DNA of 64,000 bases from positions 496,001-560,000 of the forward strand of contig NZ_JANQAH010000009.1 in the NCBI RefSeq assembly GCF_024707125.1. The letters are read 5' to 3'. Below the pieces are notes generated by a model, which did no database searches, was not told the origin of the DNA, and saw only the letters and a list, made by a program, of their open reading frames with translations. Positions 24,475-33,826 of this stretch are shown here, piece by piece (the stretch's first letter is position 1; the number at the start of each line of letters is the position of its first letter). The stretch is from Devosia sp. (GTDB lineage Bacteria; Pseudomonadota; Alphaproteobacteria; Rhizobiales; Devosiaceae). Position numbers and translations under genes: made by a program.

Positions 24475-24886
24475 CAAGCGCCTCCACTTCGGCAAAGACC
24501 GGCTGCACCACCGGGGCGACCACCATCTGCGCGACGCGCTCGCCGCGGGTGACGACGAAATTTTCGGCGCCCAGATTGACGAGGATCACCTTCACCTCGC
24601 CGCGATAGTCCGCGTCGATGGTACCGGGGGAATTGAGCACCGTCACGCCGTGTTTGGCGGCAAGGCCGGAGCGGGGGCGGACTTGGGCCTCATAGCCGGC
24701 GGGCAGGGCCATGGTGAAGCCGCAGGGGATCAGCGCGCGGGCGCCGGGCTTTAGCGTGATTGGCGCATCGGCCGCAACGGCGGCGCAGAGATCGGCTCCG
24801 GCCGAGAGGGCGGTCTGCACCTTTGGCACAAAGAGGCCCACGCCATGGGGGAGCCATTGCAGGGCGATGGAGACAGAAGCGGTCAC
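24428..24886 (-). CDS. dut: Deoxyuridine 5'-triphosphate nucleotidohydrolase (dUTPase)
   Basis: A 152-residue trimeric dUTPase with all five motifs: SAGADLCAA (1), [11 protein letters not shown] (2), [15 protein letters not shown] (3), [12 protein letters not shown] (4) and the C-terminal [10 protein letters not shown] (5). It hydrolyses dUTP to dUMP and keeps uracil out of DNA. The start is GTG at 24886, overlapping the stop of the upstream lipoprotein gene (GTGA). In many Rhizobiales the order is ubiE-ubiB-coaBC-dut; here coaBC is absent and a lipoprotein gene takes its place. Confidence 0.96.
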   Translation of the reverse strand: MTASVSIALQWLPHGVGLFVPKVQTALSAGADLCAAVAADAPITLKPGARALIPCGFTMALPAGYEAQVRPRSGLAAKHGVTVLNSPGTIDADYRGEVKVILVNLGAENFVVTRGERVAQMVVAPVVQPVFAEVEALDETERGSGGFGSTGR

Positions 24887-25485
24887 TTGGCGCGCACCAC
24901 GGCAAAAATTTCGTGGGGAAGGTCGGCAGTGCCGTTGATGAGGTCGAGGAAGGGGATCTCGATCTCGGCCGATTTCTTGTCGTCGCTCAGTTCGAGATTG
25001 GTTTCGGTGACTTCGGCGCCGGAAATGCGGATGGTGACGGCGTGGCCGGTGAAGAAGGCTTCAACCATTTGCTTGGTTTCGGCATCCATGTCGTCGCTGG
25101 AGCCGAGTTCACCGGTCAGTTCGGCCGTCGGCAGAGCGACGCGCACGAGGCCAGGGCCGGCGGAGGTGAAGTGGAGGGCGTTGTCTTCGCCTTCGAGCGC
25201 AGCCAGTTCTTCAAACGTGCCTTCTTCGACGAGCGTGCAGGTGGCGCTGCCATCGGCATTTTCGACGAGGTCGCCTTCGGTGCAGAACTCGCTGGTCGCG
25301 GTTTCGCTTTCCTCGGCGCTCATCTTCATCATGGCGTAGAAATCGGCTGACATGACCTGGGTCAGGGTGGCCTTGGCGGTGGTTTCGCTGGTGAGTTCGA
25401 CATCGACCGTTGCGTCGATGCAGCCCGCAAGCGAGGCGCCGAGCGTCAGCATGGCGCCCAGTTTTGCAATGGTCTTCAAACCCAT
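24883..25485 (-). CDS. Predicted lipoprotein (LppM-like)
   Basis: A 200-residue protein with a type II signal peptide whose lipobox is LAGC ([22 protein letters not shown]), giving a mature lipoprotein of about 179 residues. The mature part starts [20 protein letters not shown], which resembles LppM-type domains that carry a repeated V.V.L..D..A. motif, and is acidic overall with two further Cys. The start at 25485 has GGGAG at 6 nt spacing. Its stop overlaps dut, so they are co-translated. No function is known. Confidence 0.72.
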   Translation of the reverse strand: MGLKTIAKLGAMLTLGASLAGCIDATVDVELTSETTAKATLTQVMSADFYAMMKMSAEESETATSEFCTEGDLVENADGSATCTLVEEGTFEELAALEGEDNALHFTSAGPGLVRVALPTAELTGELGSSDDMDAETKQMVEAFFTGHAVTIRISGAEVTETNLELSDDKKSAEIEIPFLDLINGTADLPHEIFAVVRAK

Positions 25486-25548
25486 AAAAGTCTCCCGGAG
25501 CCGATTTGGCGGCAATCTAGGCACTTGCCCACCAAGCGGCAAGTTGGG

Positions 25549-27096
25549 CTAGAAATTACCTGTGAGGAGGCGCCAGCCGGCAAGGACGAGAACCACGAAG
25601 GCCGCGATCAAGACGGCGACGAGGGCGTTGTTGATGAAGCGATTGGGCGGCTTGGCCATCATGGCGCGGTGTTCGGCAAGGGCGATTTCGGCCTCGGCGA
25701 TGAGGACGGGCACGCGGCCGAGGGCCTCGCTCATGCGGGTGAAATGGCCGGCAAAATCTTCGAGGCGCCCGATGGGGCCTTCCTCGCGGCGCAGCCAATC
25801 GCCCACGACGGGCTCGGCGACGGTCCAGATATCGAGATCGGGATCGAGATTTCGCGCGACGCCTTCGACCAGCACCATGGACTTTTGCAGCAACACCAGC
25901 TCGGGGCGGGTCTGCATGTCGAAAAGTTCGGTGATGACGAAGAGCTGCCCCAGAACCTTGGCCATGGAAATGTCGGCGGCGGTGCGGCCATGCAGCGGTT
26001 CGCCGATTGAGCGAATGGCGAGGGTGAAATCGTCGACCGACTGGTGCTTTGGAACGTAGCCGATGTCGAAATGGCGCTGGGCGACGAGGCGATAATCCCT
26101 GGTGATGAAGCCGAAGAGGATATCGGCGAGGAACTTTCGTTCGCGCTTGGAAATGCGGCCCATGATGCCGAAATCGACGGCGATGACATCACCTGACTTT
26201 GGATCGGCGAAGAGATTGCCCGGATGCATGTCGGCGTGGAAGAAACCGTCGCGAATGGCGTGGCGCAGGAAGGACTGCAACAGTTTTGAGGCCAGCGCCT
26301 TGCGATCGATCCCGGCCGCGTCCATGGCGGCGAGATCGCGGATCGGAATGCCATCCATCCAGGTGGTGGTGAGGACGTTTTGCGCGACCTGGTCCCACTG
26401 GACATCGGGGATGACGAAGCCGGTATCTTGCTTGATGTTTTGCGCCATTTCGGAAATGGCGGCGGCTTCAAGGCGCAGGTCCAATTCGATGCGCATCGAA
26501 TGGTCGAGGGTTTTGACGACCTCGGTTGGTTTCAGGCGCCGGCTTGAAGGCGCAAAGGTTTCGGCGAGGCGGGCGCCGGCATAGAGCGCCTGGGTGTCGG
26601 AGTGAAAGCGCTCGGAGACGCCGGGGCGCAGCATCTTGATCGCCACGGTTTTTGGCAGCGCGCCGGACTGGCGCAGCTTTGCCTTGTGCACCTGGGCGAT
26701 GGAGGCAGCGGCGACGGGCTCGCTGATCTCGGTCAGCAGTTCGGCCTTGGAGCCGAGGGCGGACGCCAAAATACCGGGGACCAGCGTGGGATCGAAGGGC
26801 GGCATGCGGTCCTGCAGGCCCGACAGGTCTTCGGCTGCCTGGGCGCCGACAATGTCGGGACGCGTGGCAAGGGTTTGGCCGAATTTTACAAAACTCGGGC
26901 CGAGCTTGTTGAGGGCGGCATTGAGCCGGTCGACGCGACCGGTTTTGCGCACGCTCGGCCGCTCGACAAGACGCGCCAGGCCAATGCCCAGTTTCATCGA
27001 GGGCGGCAGGGATTCGGCTGGAAGCACGGAGAAGGCGCCTTCACGCGCCAGCACCCAGCCGGCGTTGACGAGGCGGAAATAAGAGCCAAGACCCAT
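25549..27096 (-). CDS. ubiB: UbiB family ubiquinone biosynthesis protein
   Basis: A 515-residue ADCK/ABC1 atypical kinase. The KxGQ motif is LGPSFVKFGQTLATRPD, the Ala-rich loop is VAAASIAQVHKA, the catalytic block is GFFHADMHPGNLF and the metal-binding DFG equivalent is AVDFGIMGR. Two C-terminal hydrophobic helices (FINNALVAVLIAAFVVLVLA) anchor it to the inner membrane. UbiB is needed for ubiquinone assembly but is an ATPase-like protein rather than the hydroxylase itself. Its ATG is 4 bases after the ubiE stop, so they form an operon. Confidence 0.95.
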   Translation of the reverse strand: MGLGSYFRLVNAGWVLAREGAFSVLPAESLPPSMKLGIGLARLVERPSVRKTGRVDRLNAALNKLGPSFVKFGQTLATRPDIVGAQAAEDLSGLQDRMPPFDPTLVPGILASALGSKAELLTEISEPVAAASIAQVHKAKLRQSGALPKTVAIKMLRPGVSERFHSDTQALYAGARLAETFAPSSRRLKPTEVVKTLDHSMRIELDLRLEAAAISEMAQNIKQDTGFVIPDVQWDQVAQNVLTTTWMDGIPIRDLAAMDAAGIDRKALASKLLQSFLRHAIRDGFFHADMHPGNLFADPKSGDVIAVDFGIMGRISKRERKFLADILFGFITRDYRLVAQRHFDIGYVPKHQSVDDFTLAIRSIGEPLHGRTAADISMAKVLGQLFVITELFDMQTRPELVLLQKSMVLVEGVARNLDPDLDIWTVAEPVVGDWLRREEGPIGRLEDFAGHFTRMSEALGRVPVLIAEAEIALAEHRAMMAKPPNRFINNALVAVLIAAFVVLVLAGWRLLTGNF

Positions 27097-27099
27097 GCG

Positions 27100-27864
27100 T
27101 CAGATCTTCCAGCCCGAAAACAGCGTCGCGATATTGCCCGAAAAAGCCGTGTGCCTGGTGCGCTTGAAGCCGGCCGTGTCGAGCATGGCGGTAAAGCGCG
27201 CGGGGTCGGGGAATTTGCGGATCGATTCGACGAGATATTGATAGGGCTGCGCATCGCCGGTGACGGCGCGGCCCATGGGTGGAATGACCGTATCGGAAAA
27301 GGCGCGATAGACCGCGTCAAAGCCAGGCACGTCGACCTGGGAAAATTCAAGGACGAGGATGCGGCCGCCGCGCTTCAAGACGCGATGGGCTTCGTTGAGC
27401 GCCTGCTGGATGCGCGGCACATTGCGGATGCCGAAGGCGATCGTATAGGCGTCGAAGGAATTGCTCTCGAAGGGCAGCTCTTCGGCATTGGCTTCGACAA
27501 AGCTGGCCTGAGAGGGATAGCGCCAGGTTTTTGCGCGCTCGGCGCCGACCCGCAGCATGTCCGAATTGATGTCGGAGACGACGACTTCGGCATAGCCGTG
27601 TGACGCATTGACGATGCGTTCGGCGACGTCGCCGGTGCCGCCGGCCATATCAAGCACCGTGTAGCCGCGGCTGCCGGCGCGGGGCGGGGCGAGGTCGGCG
27701 ATCATGGCATCCTTCCAGAGGCGGTGGATACCAAAGCTCATGAGATCGTTCATGAGGTCGTAGCGGTCTGCGACGTCGTGAAAGACCTTGTTGACGAGGC
27801 CCTGCTTGTCTTCAAGCGCCACGGTCTGTTCGCCGAAATGGGTGGTTTCGCGCGCCTCGGTCAT
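27100..27864 (-). CDS. ubiE: Ubiquinone/menaquinone methyltransferase UbiE
   Basis: A 254-residue class I SAM methyltransferase: [20 protein letters not shown] at the N terminus is the UbiE signature, [16 protein letters not shown] the SAM motif I, and [18 protein letters not shown] the second signature. It performs the C-methylation of the quinone ring. It is the first gene of an operon ubiE-ubiB-(lipoprotein)-dut-DUF2259 and is divergent from mutM, the arrangement seen in Rhizobiales. Confidence 0.95.
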   Translation of the reverse strand: MTEARETTHFGEQTVALEDKQGLVNKVFHDVADRYDLMNDLMSFGIHRLWKDAMIADLAPPRAGSRGYTVLDMAGGTGDVAERIVNASHGYAEVVVSDINSDMLRVGAERAKTWRYPSQASFVEANAEELPFESNSFDAYTIAFGIRNVPRIQQALNEAHRVLKRGGRILVLEFSQVDVPGFDAVYRAFSDTVIPPMGRAVTGDAQPYQYLVESIRKFPDPARFTAMLDTAGFKRTRHTAFSGNIATLFSGWKI

Positions 27865-27980
27865 GGCTCACGCCTCTTTGCTGGTCTAGTAAAACATCCA
27901 CATGGGATCGGCGCGCACCATATATAAGGCGCGCGAAAAAGCCCATGGCGCAAAGAACCGCAGGGTGAAGGAGATTTTGA

Positions 27981-28868
27981 GTGCCCGAATTGCCCGAGGT
28001 CGAAACCGTCCGCAGGGGGCTGGAGCCCTGGCTGCTGCATGCGCGTATAGATAAGGTGGAGCTGCGGCGTCCGGACCTGCGCTTTCCTTTTCCTCAAAAC
28101 CTTGCGGAGAAGGTGACGGGCGCGACGGTGACCAATGTCGGGCGACGGGCAAAATACCTTCTTATTGGTCTCGACAATGGTCTTACGGTTTTGAGCCATC
28201 TGGGCATGACCGGCTCCTGGCGCTTTGCCGAGCACGGCATCGACAAGCCGCCGCGCTATTATGAGCCGGGGACCGAGCCCAAGCATGATCATCTGATTTT
28301 TTCGATTGATCATCCCGAGCACGGGAAGAGCCACCTTATCTATGCCGATCCCCGGCGGTTTGGATTTTTGGACCTTTTTGAACGGCCTGAGGATTCTTCC
28401 TACTTGCAGGGGCTGGGGCCGGAGCCGCTCGGCAATGATTTCAACGCCGAGGAAATGGCCGCGGCCTTCAGGGGCAAGAAGGCGCCGATCAAGGCGGCGC
28501 TGCTTGACCAGCGCATCGTGGCGGGGCTGGGCAATATCTATGTCGCCGAGGCACTGCATCGCGCCCATATCCTCCCCACGGTCGAGGCGCGGACGCTGGT
28601 CACCAAGGCGGAAAAGCCCAAGAAGGCGCTGGAGGATCTCTCCTATGCCGTGCGCGAGGTTCTTACCGAAGCCATCGAGGTGGGCGGTTCGACCTTGCGC
28701 GATTTTCGCAATGCCGAAGGCGGGTCGGGCTATTTCCAGCACCGGTTTGCCGTCTATGATCGGGAAGGGGAGCCGTGCCCCACGCCTTTGTGCACGGGAA
28801 CGATTGAACGCATCGTGCAGTCGGGGCGCTCGACATTCTTTTGTCCGGTGTGTCAGAAGCAGCCTTGA
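27981..28868 (+). CDS. mutM: Bifunctional DNA-formamidopyrimidine glycosylase/AP lyase (MutM/Fpg)
   Basis: A 295-residue enzyme starting (M)PELPEVETVRRGLEPWLL: Pro2 is the catalytic nucleophile and Glu3 the general acid. Lys in the beta-turn region (NVGRRAKYLLIGL), the H2TH stretch and the C-terminal zinc finger (CPTPLC...CPVC) are intact. It removes 8-oxoguanine and formamidopyrimidines. The start is GTG at 27981, preceded by GAAGGAG at 7 nt. The gene is followed by a family B repeat and then rpsT. Confidence 0.96.
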   Translation: MPELPEVETVRRGLEPWLLHARIDKVELRRPDLRFPFPQNLAEKVTGATVTNVGRRAKYLLIGLDNGLTVLSHLGMTGSWRFAEHGIDKPPRYYEPGTEPKHDHLIFSIDHPEHGKSHLIYADPRRFGFLDLFERPEDSSYLQGLGPEPLGNDFNAEEMAAAFRGKKAPIKAALLDQRIVAGLGNIYVAEALHRAHILPTVEARTLVTKAEKPKKALEDLSYAVREVLTEAIEVGGSTLRDFRNAEGGSGYFQHRFAVYDREGEPCPTPLCTGTIERIVQSGRSTFFCPVCQKQP

Positions 28869-28901
28869 GGGACGATACCCCGCTGCAGGCGCGATACCAT
28901 C

Positions 28902-28985
28902 CATCATCTTCACCACCGGGCCCGTCCCGGTGGTCCCCAGCGGAAGCAAGGTGGATTGCCGGGACGAGCCCGGCAATGACGATGG
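28902..28985. repeat. Dispersed double-hairpin repeat, family B, copy 2
   Basis: CCATCATCTTCACCACCGGG at one end and CCCGGCAATGACGATGG at the other, with two internal hairpins as in copy 1. It occupies most of the mutM-rpsT gap (312 bases), whose remainder holds the rpsT promoter. Confidence 0.85.
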
Positions 28986-29049
28986 CAGGGAGAGGGCGGT
29001 GCCTGAACGCAGTAGGGCGCTAATGGGCGGCTTTGGCGACAGAGTCCTG

Positions 29050-29078
29050 TTGACGCCTCGGCGCCTTTCCCCTATAGA
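29050..29078 (+). promoter_or_regulatory. Sigma70-type promoter of rpsT
   Basis: TTGACG at 29050-29055 and TATAGA at 29073-29078 with an optimal 17-nt spacer, about 100 nt before the rpsT start. Confidence 0.8.
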
Positions 29079-29180
29079 CCGCCCAACTTGGCGGCAGTCG
29101 AAAGCCGCCGATTTCATTTTATCCCGGACGCCTGCGACTTTGTACGCTTGTTGGCCGGTTGGACGCTAAAGAGGACCGTT

Positions 29181-29447
29181 ATGGCCAATACGCCTTCAGC
29201 CAAAAAGGCTACCCGCAAGATCGCAGCCCGCACCGCGGTCAACAAGTCGCGTCGTAGCCGCGTTCGTACCTTCATCCGCAAGGTCGAAGAAGCGATCACT
29301 GCCGGCGATCACGCCGTTGCTTTCGCCGCCCTCAAGGCTGCCGAACCCGAAATCAACCGCGCAGCGACCAAGGGCATCGTTCATGCCAACCTCGCCGCTC
29401 GCAAGGTTAGCCGTCTCAATAGCCGCGTTAAGGCCCTCCAGGCCTAA
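29181..29447 (+). CDS. rpsT: 30S ribosomal protein S20
   Basis: An 88-residue basic helical protein beginning [20 protein letters not shown] with [19 protein letters not shown] and the C-terminal [19 protein letters not shown], the S20 pattern. It binds 16S rRNA helices 9 and 44 early in assembly. The ATG at 29181 has GAGGA upstream. rpsT immediately upstream of dnaA is typical for the Rhizobiales. Confidence 0.97.
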   Translation: MANTPSAKKATRKIAARTAVNKSRRSRVRTFIRKVEEAITAGDHAVAFAALKAAEPEINRAATKGIVHANLAARKVSRLNSRVKALQA

Positions 29448-29495
29448 GCGCTGGATCTGAAGCGGCGCCCTCAAGGCAGACGCGACAGAAGAAAC

Positions 29496-29520
29496 GGGCT
29501 CCGCGAGGAGCCCTTTTTCT
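29496..29520 (+). terminator. Terminator of rpsT
   Basis: Stem GGGCTCC / GGAGCCC with a GCGA tetraloop followed by TTTTTCTTT. Confidence 0.92.
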
Positions 29521-30247
29521 TTGGTGGTCGAACGGACAGTTTTTTCGTCTTGCTGACGTCACATTTCATTTCCGTGACGGTGTGGTAGAATGCCTCACCT
29601 TTGAGCAGCAAGCTGGAAAGCGCTTCAGATCTAACGGGTTACCCGGGGGAAACCCGCTCCCGTTAAACCGCGTTCAAATCGACATAAAATCGGCGAGATC
29701 TGGGGACGAGAATAATTTTTTCACCCTTTGTTAAAGGGGCAAAAAAGCGATTCTGCATTGAGTCACAGGCTCTTGTGGAAAGGCAATTTTGGACCTCGCC
29801 CGAGGGTTAAAACTCTGCCTCCGAGTCAAGACCCTATTTCAACGATTCACCAGTTGCAGGGCCAAAACCAACCCCCTAAAGTGAACTGGTCAGCACGGAA
29901 AAGCGGGGCTCGAAAAGACCTCGGCACGGTGCGGACACGATCACTTCGGGCAAGAGTTTGGGGGCTGTCTCGGCACACGAGGCCGGAGCAGCATGGGCTG
30001 GTTATGACCTTTTTGACGGAACGGTGTGCTGCCGGATTCCTCCGGGGTGGCACGGCGTATTAGTCCTTCGGCCGTTCGGCCGAACTCACGACATTGATTG
30101 GTCTGGACCGCTGGCGGGCGACTGCTGGGGTCGATGCTTCTCCTCTCCGGGGAAGCAAGGAATTGCTCGTCTCTTAAGTGGAGAGGCGGGCGCAAGAACA
30201 ACAAGCTCCGGCGGCATGCGGACCGTTCGGGCACAACGAAACAGGGC
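29521..30247 (+). promoter_or_regulatory. dnaA upstream region with clustered GANTC sites
   Basis: This 727-base gene-free stretch holds five GANTC sites (29749, 29760, 29823, 29844, 30036), four of them within 100 bases, as substrates for the CcrM methylase. An AT-rich patch (29710-29750) precedes them. Only a poor DnaA-box-like TGTGGAAAG (29775-29783) was found, so whether replication starts here is uncertain. I see no convincing sigma70 promoter and no small gene. Confidence 0.5.
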
Positions 30248-31819
30248 ATGAAAACAATGATGCGACAGGCAATCGCAGGACGGGATGACTGGTCGGTGGC
30301 CGCCTCTCCCTCCTCTTCCTCCGTCAACCAGAGTGGCGACCCTGTCATGAGTGAAAATTCCCCCGCCGCCATTCAGCGCGATCTCTGGATGCGCGTGCGT
30401 GCCCGCCTCAAAGCGGCCGTTGGCGAGGATGTCTTCACCTCCTGGTTCGCCCGGCTGGAGCTTGAAGAGCTCGTCGACGACCTCGTGCACCTTTCCGCCC
30501 CCACGCGCTTCCTCTGCTCCTGGGTGCAGTCCAATTATTCCGACCGCATCGTCGAAGCCTTCCGCCACGACGTTCCCGATGCGGCCCGCCTGCACGTAAC
30601 CCTGCGCGTCAATGGCCAGGCCCGCCCGCGCCTGGCTCCAGCGCCGGTCGTAGCGGCCGAACCGGTTGAAGAAACCTCCACCGCAAAGCCCGTTTCCACC
30701 CAGGCGGCGCCCGTCGAAGCAGCCTCTGCCGCTCCGGTCGCCCGCCTTGTACAGCCGGCCCAGAAGGGCGATGCCCTTGCCGGTAGCGCCATCGATTCCC
30801 GCATGACCTTCGACACCTTCGTGTCGGGCGAAGCCAATGAAATGGCTTTCGGTGTCGCCAAGCAGATCGCCAATGCGGCGATCAACAACACCGTCACCTT
30901 CAACCCCGTCTATATTCATTCGACGGTGGGCCTCGGTAAATCGCACCTGCTCAACGCCATCGCCCATGCCGTCAGCCAGGCCGATAGTTCGAAAAACATC
31001 GTCTACCTGACTGCCGACCATTTCATGTACCACTTCATTACCGCCGTGCAGCGCCAGTCCGCGCTCGGCTTCAAGGAGTGGTTGCGCAAGGTCGATCTGC
31101 TGCTGATCGACGACATGCAGTTCCTGCAGGGCAAGTCGGCCACCGAATTCGGCCACACGCTCGGCGCGCTTCTTACCGGCGCCAAGCAGGTTGTCGTGGC
31201 CGGCGATGCGCCGCCGCGCGATCTCGAAATGCTCGATGAGCGCGTCCGTTCGCGGCTCTCCGGCGGCCTTGTCGTGCCGATCTCGACCTTTGACATGGAC
31301 CTGCGCCGCGCCATCGTGCAGCGCCGCGCCGACCAGTCGACCGCCCGCTTCGGCATGCATTTCCCGCCGGCCGTTCTCGACTATGTCGCTCGCGCTGTCA
31401 CCAGCCACGGCCGCGACCTCGACGGTGCCGTCAATCGCCTCGTTGCTGCCAATCAGCTGACCGGCGAACTGATCACCGTGCCGCTGGCCGAAAAGACCCT
31501 GGCCGACCTGATCCGTGCCCGCGACGCCAAGCGCGTCCGCATTGAAGATATTTTGAAAATTGTCTCGCGCCACTACAAGGTGCCGCGCAACGAATTGCTC
31601 TCGGCCCGCCGCTCGCGCGATGTGGTGCGTCCGCGCCAGATCGCCATGTATCTGGCCAAGGCGCTGACCTCGCGCTCGCTGCCCGAAATCGGGCGTCGCT
31701 TCGGCGGTCGCGATCACACGACCGTTTTGCACTCGGTGCGAAAAGTCGAACAGATGATCAAGGACGATCTGGAACTCGGCCAGGAAATCGAACTTTTGAA
31801 GCGTATGCTTGAAGAATAG
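30248..31819 (+). CDS. dnaA: Chromosomal replication initiator protein DnaA
   Basis: From 30248 the protein has 523 residues. Domain I starts near [20 protein letters not shown]; a variable Ala/Pro/Val-rich domain II (about 110-170) follows; domain III has Walker [15 protein letters not shown] and Walker [14 protein letters not shown]; domain IV ends with [20 protein letters not shown] and [19 protein letters not shown], the DnaA-box-binding signature. The usual GGVGLGKT is STVGLGKS here. The true start is uncertain: ATGs at 30248, 30257, 30260 and 30347 all precede domain I and none has a strong ribosome-binding site. Confidence 0.95.
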   Translation: MKTMMRQAIAGRDDWSVAASPSSSSVNQSGDPVMSENSPAAIQRDLWMRVRARLKAAVGEDVFTSWFARLELEELVDDLVHLSAPTRFLCSWVQSNYSDRIVEAFRHDVPDAARLHVTLRVNGQARPRLAPAPVVAAEPVEETSTAKPVSTQAAPVEAASAAPVARLVQPAQKGDALAGSAIDSRMTFDTFVSGEANEMAFGVAKQIANAAINNTVTFNPVYIHSTVGLGKSHLLNAIAHAVSQADSSKNIVYLTADHFMYHFITAVQRQSALGFKEWLRKVDLLLIDDMQFLQGKSATEFGHTLGALLTGAKQVVVAGDAPPRDLEMLDERVRSRLSGGLVVPISTFDMDLRRAIVQRRADQSTARFGMHFPPAVLDYVARAVTSHGRDLDGAVNRLVAANQLTGELITVPLAEKTLADLIRARDAKRVRIEDILKIVSRHYKVPRNELLSARRSRDVVRPRQIAMYLAKALTSRSLPEIGRRFGGRDHTTVLHSVRKVEQMIKDDLELGQEIELLKRMLEE

Positions 31820-31852
31820 GGGTCGGGCGGTCTATCCGTCGGCTTCCATGTC

Positions 31853-31887
31853 GATGACGTCATCCCCGCGCAAGCGGGGATTTCGCA
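31853..31887. repeat. Dispersed hairpin repeat, family C, single arm (copy 6)
   Basis: GACGTCATCCCCGC-GCAA-GCGGGGATTTC has the family C hairpin with a GCAA instead of GAAA loop, another GNRA tetraloop. Only one arm is present, in the dnaA downstream gap. Confidence 0.7.
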
Positions 31888-31993
31888 TTTTGGCTCGGGG
31901 GCGCTGTGTCCCCGGCGCGACAATTTCCAATTCTCTTCAAATTGACAGAACTGTGCCTTGATCTCGCCCGGGCCGACCGGCACCCATGGGCGC

Positions 31994-32371
31994 ATGATCA
32001 GATTTGCCGTTCTCTTTGCCACTCTCCTCCTGACCTCGCCCGTCCTTGCGCAAGGTCTTTCTGCTGACGCCATCGCCAAGCAGAACCAGGCTATCGCCAT
32101 TCGCGTGCAGCAGCAGCTCATGGCCTGCTGGATCGTGCCGCCGGGCGAAGAAGATCAGCGCCTGGCGCTCGACATTGCCTTTTTTGGCGACGGCCGGCTC
32201 GATGGCGAGGCCATGCTGGCGCCGGAATCGGCCAAGGCGGCCAGCAAGCGCGGCGCGCTGACCGACAGTATTCTGGCGGCGGTCGATCGCTGCGTGCCGT
32301 TCGAGGGGCTCGAGGCGTTGGGGGCGGAAGCCGATGAGCGTTTTTCCGTAACGGTCTACTTCCAGAGCTGA
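31994..32371 (+). CDS. Secreted protein with TolA C-terminal-like domain
   Basis: A 125-residue protein with a signal peptide (IRFAVLFATLLLTSPVLAQG). The mature part, QQQLMACWIVPPGEEDQRL through RCVPFEGLEALG and ERFSVTVYFQS, follows the TolA/TonB domain III pattern (V...CW..P.......V.....G.......A......C.PF...). In this pattern two conserved Cys bracket the fold. There is no N-terminal anchor domain beyond the signal, so it is not TolA itself. It lies between dnaA and dnaN, an uncommon insertion. Confidence 0.65.
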   Translation: MIRFAVLFATLLLTSPVLAQGLSADAIAKQNQAIAIRVQQQLMACWIVPPGEEDQRLALDIAFFGDGRLDGEAMLAPESAKAASKRGALTDSILAAVDRCVPFEGLEALGAEADERFSVTVYFQS

Positions 32372-32535
32372 TCCACAGATTGGCGCAATTGGTGGGTCGC
32401 GCGGTTTCCTGCGGAAAACCGCTCCCCACTTTTCCGCACCACGCTCTAAACGCCTCGCTGGCCTTGCCAACCGGTTACGAGAATGTAAACGTCCCTGCCC
32501 GGCCTCGGCCGGATTGCTGCGCTTTTTTGGGATAG

Positions 32536-33666
32536 ATGCCGAATATGAAAGTCACGCTCGAACGCAACCATCTGCTCAAGTCCCTGAGCCATGTGCATCG
32601 GGTTGTGGAACGCCGCAACACCTATCCCATCCTCGCCAACGTGCTGTTCAAGGCGAGCGACGATCATGTCGAGCTGCGCGCCACCGACCTTGATATCGAG
32701 GTGACGGAATCGGTGCCTGCCATGGTGTCCACGTCGGGCACGACCACGGTGCCGGCGCATACGCTCTATGAAATCGTCCGCAAGCTTTCTGACGGCGCCG
32801 AAGTGCGCCTCGAAACCGATGGCGGCGAGAACATGGTTCTCACCTCCGGTCGCTCGCGCTTTAACCTGGCGTGTCTGTCGCCCGATTCCTTCCCGGATCT
32901 GAAGTCGGGCGCCTTTGCCCATGAATTCGACGTTTCGGCCGCGCTGCTGCGCGAGCTGATCGAGCGCACCCAGTTCGCGATCTCCAACGAAGAGACGCGC
33001 TACTATCTCAACGGCATCTATTTCCACGCTGTCGACAATTCGCAGACGGGTCCGCTGTTCCGCGCTGTCGCGACCGACGGTCACCGCATGGCTCGTGCTG
33101 AAATCGCAGCGCCCGAGGGCGCGCGCGGCATGAGCGGCATCATCGTGCCGAAAAAGACCGTGGGCGAAGTGCAGAAGCTCCTCGACGGTGTCGATGGCGA
33201 TGTGAAGGTGGAAGTTTCGGACACGAAAATCCGCTTCACCGTTGGTCCGGTCGTGCTGCTCTCAAAGCTGATCGAGGGCACGTTCCCGGACTACGATCGC
33301 GTGACGCCGAAGAACAATGACAAGCAGATGCTGGTCGATCGCGGCGCCTTCGCGGTGGCTGTCGATCGCGTCTCGACCATTGCCTCCGATCGCGGCGGCA
33401 AGGCGGTAAAACTGCAGGCGCACGATGGCCTGCTGGAACTGTCGGTGACCAATCCGGACCATGGCACGGCGAGCGAGGAGCTGGCGGTCGATTTCGACGT
33501 CGACAGCTTTGAGATCGGCTTCAATGCGCGGTATCTGCTCGACATCATCACCCAGATCCGCTCGGAAAGCGCCGTCTTCCTCTTCAACGACGCCAATTCG
33601 CCGACGCTGGTGAAGGAAGAGGGCGAGGCAAATGCACTTTATGTGCTGATGCCGATGCGCGTGTGA
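32536..33666 (+). CDS. dnaN: DNA polymerase III subunit beta (sliding clamp)
   Basis: A 376-residue clamp: MKVTLERNHLLKSLSHVHRV, VVERRNTYPILANVLFKA and YLNGIYFHAV mark the three similar domains, and the chain ends ALYVLMPMRV, the C-terminal partner-binding pocket of bacterial clamps. The dimeric ring tethers Pol III and other factors. The start may be 32536 or 32545 (MKVT, the usual N terminus); GGGA lies closer to the first. recF and gyrB follow on the same strand. Confidence 0.97.
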   Translation: MPNMKVTLERNHLLKSLSHVHRVVERRNTYPILANVLFKASDDHVELRATDLDIEVTESVPAMVSTSGTTTVPAHTLYEIVRKLSDGAEVRLETDGGENMVLTSGRSRFNLACLSPDSFPDLKSGAFAHEFDVSAALLRELIERTQFAISNEETRYYLNGIYFHAVDNSQTGPLFRAVATDGHRMARAEIAAPEGARGMSGIIVPKKTVGEVQKLLDGVDGDVKVEVSDTKIRFTVGPVVLLSKLIEGTFPDYDRVTPKNNDKQMLVDRGAFAVAVDRVSTIASDRGGKAVKLQAHDGLLELSVTNPDHGTASEELAVDFDVDSFEIGFNARYLLDIITQIRSESAVFLFNDANSPTLVKEEGEANALYVLMPMRV

Positions 33667-33679
33667 TTTTATTGAAGTG

Positions 33680-33807
33680 AAGGCCCCCTCACCCGGCCCT
33701 GCGGGCCGACCTCTCCCCCAGGGGAGAGGTGTCGCTTCGCGACTTTGGCACACTCCCACCTCTCCCTCGGGGAGAGGTCGCCGCGAAGCGGCGGGTGAGG
33801 GGGCCTT
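33680..33807. repeat. Long inverted repeat (family E) between dnaN and recF
   Basis: Outer 16-bp arms AAGGCCCCCTCACCCG (33680-33695) and CGGGTGAGGGGGCCTT (33792-33807) are perfectly complementary. Inner arms pair ACCTCTCCCC with GGGGAGAGGT. The element occupies the gap between two essential genes of one transcription unit; similar CTCACCC/GGGGAGAGG elements are common in alphaproteobacteria. Confidence 0.85.
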
Positions 33808-33826
33808 CCTTAGGCGGGCCAAAAAA

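Noticed and set aside
32370..32378. DnaA box upstream of dnaN (TGATCCACA)
   Set aside because: One near-consensus 9-mer alone is weak evidence; no cluster of boxes is present in either 29521-30247 or 32372-32535.
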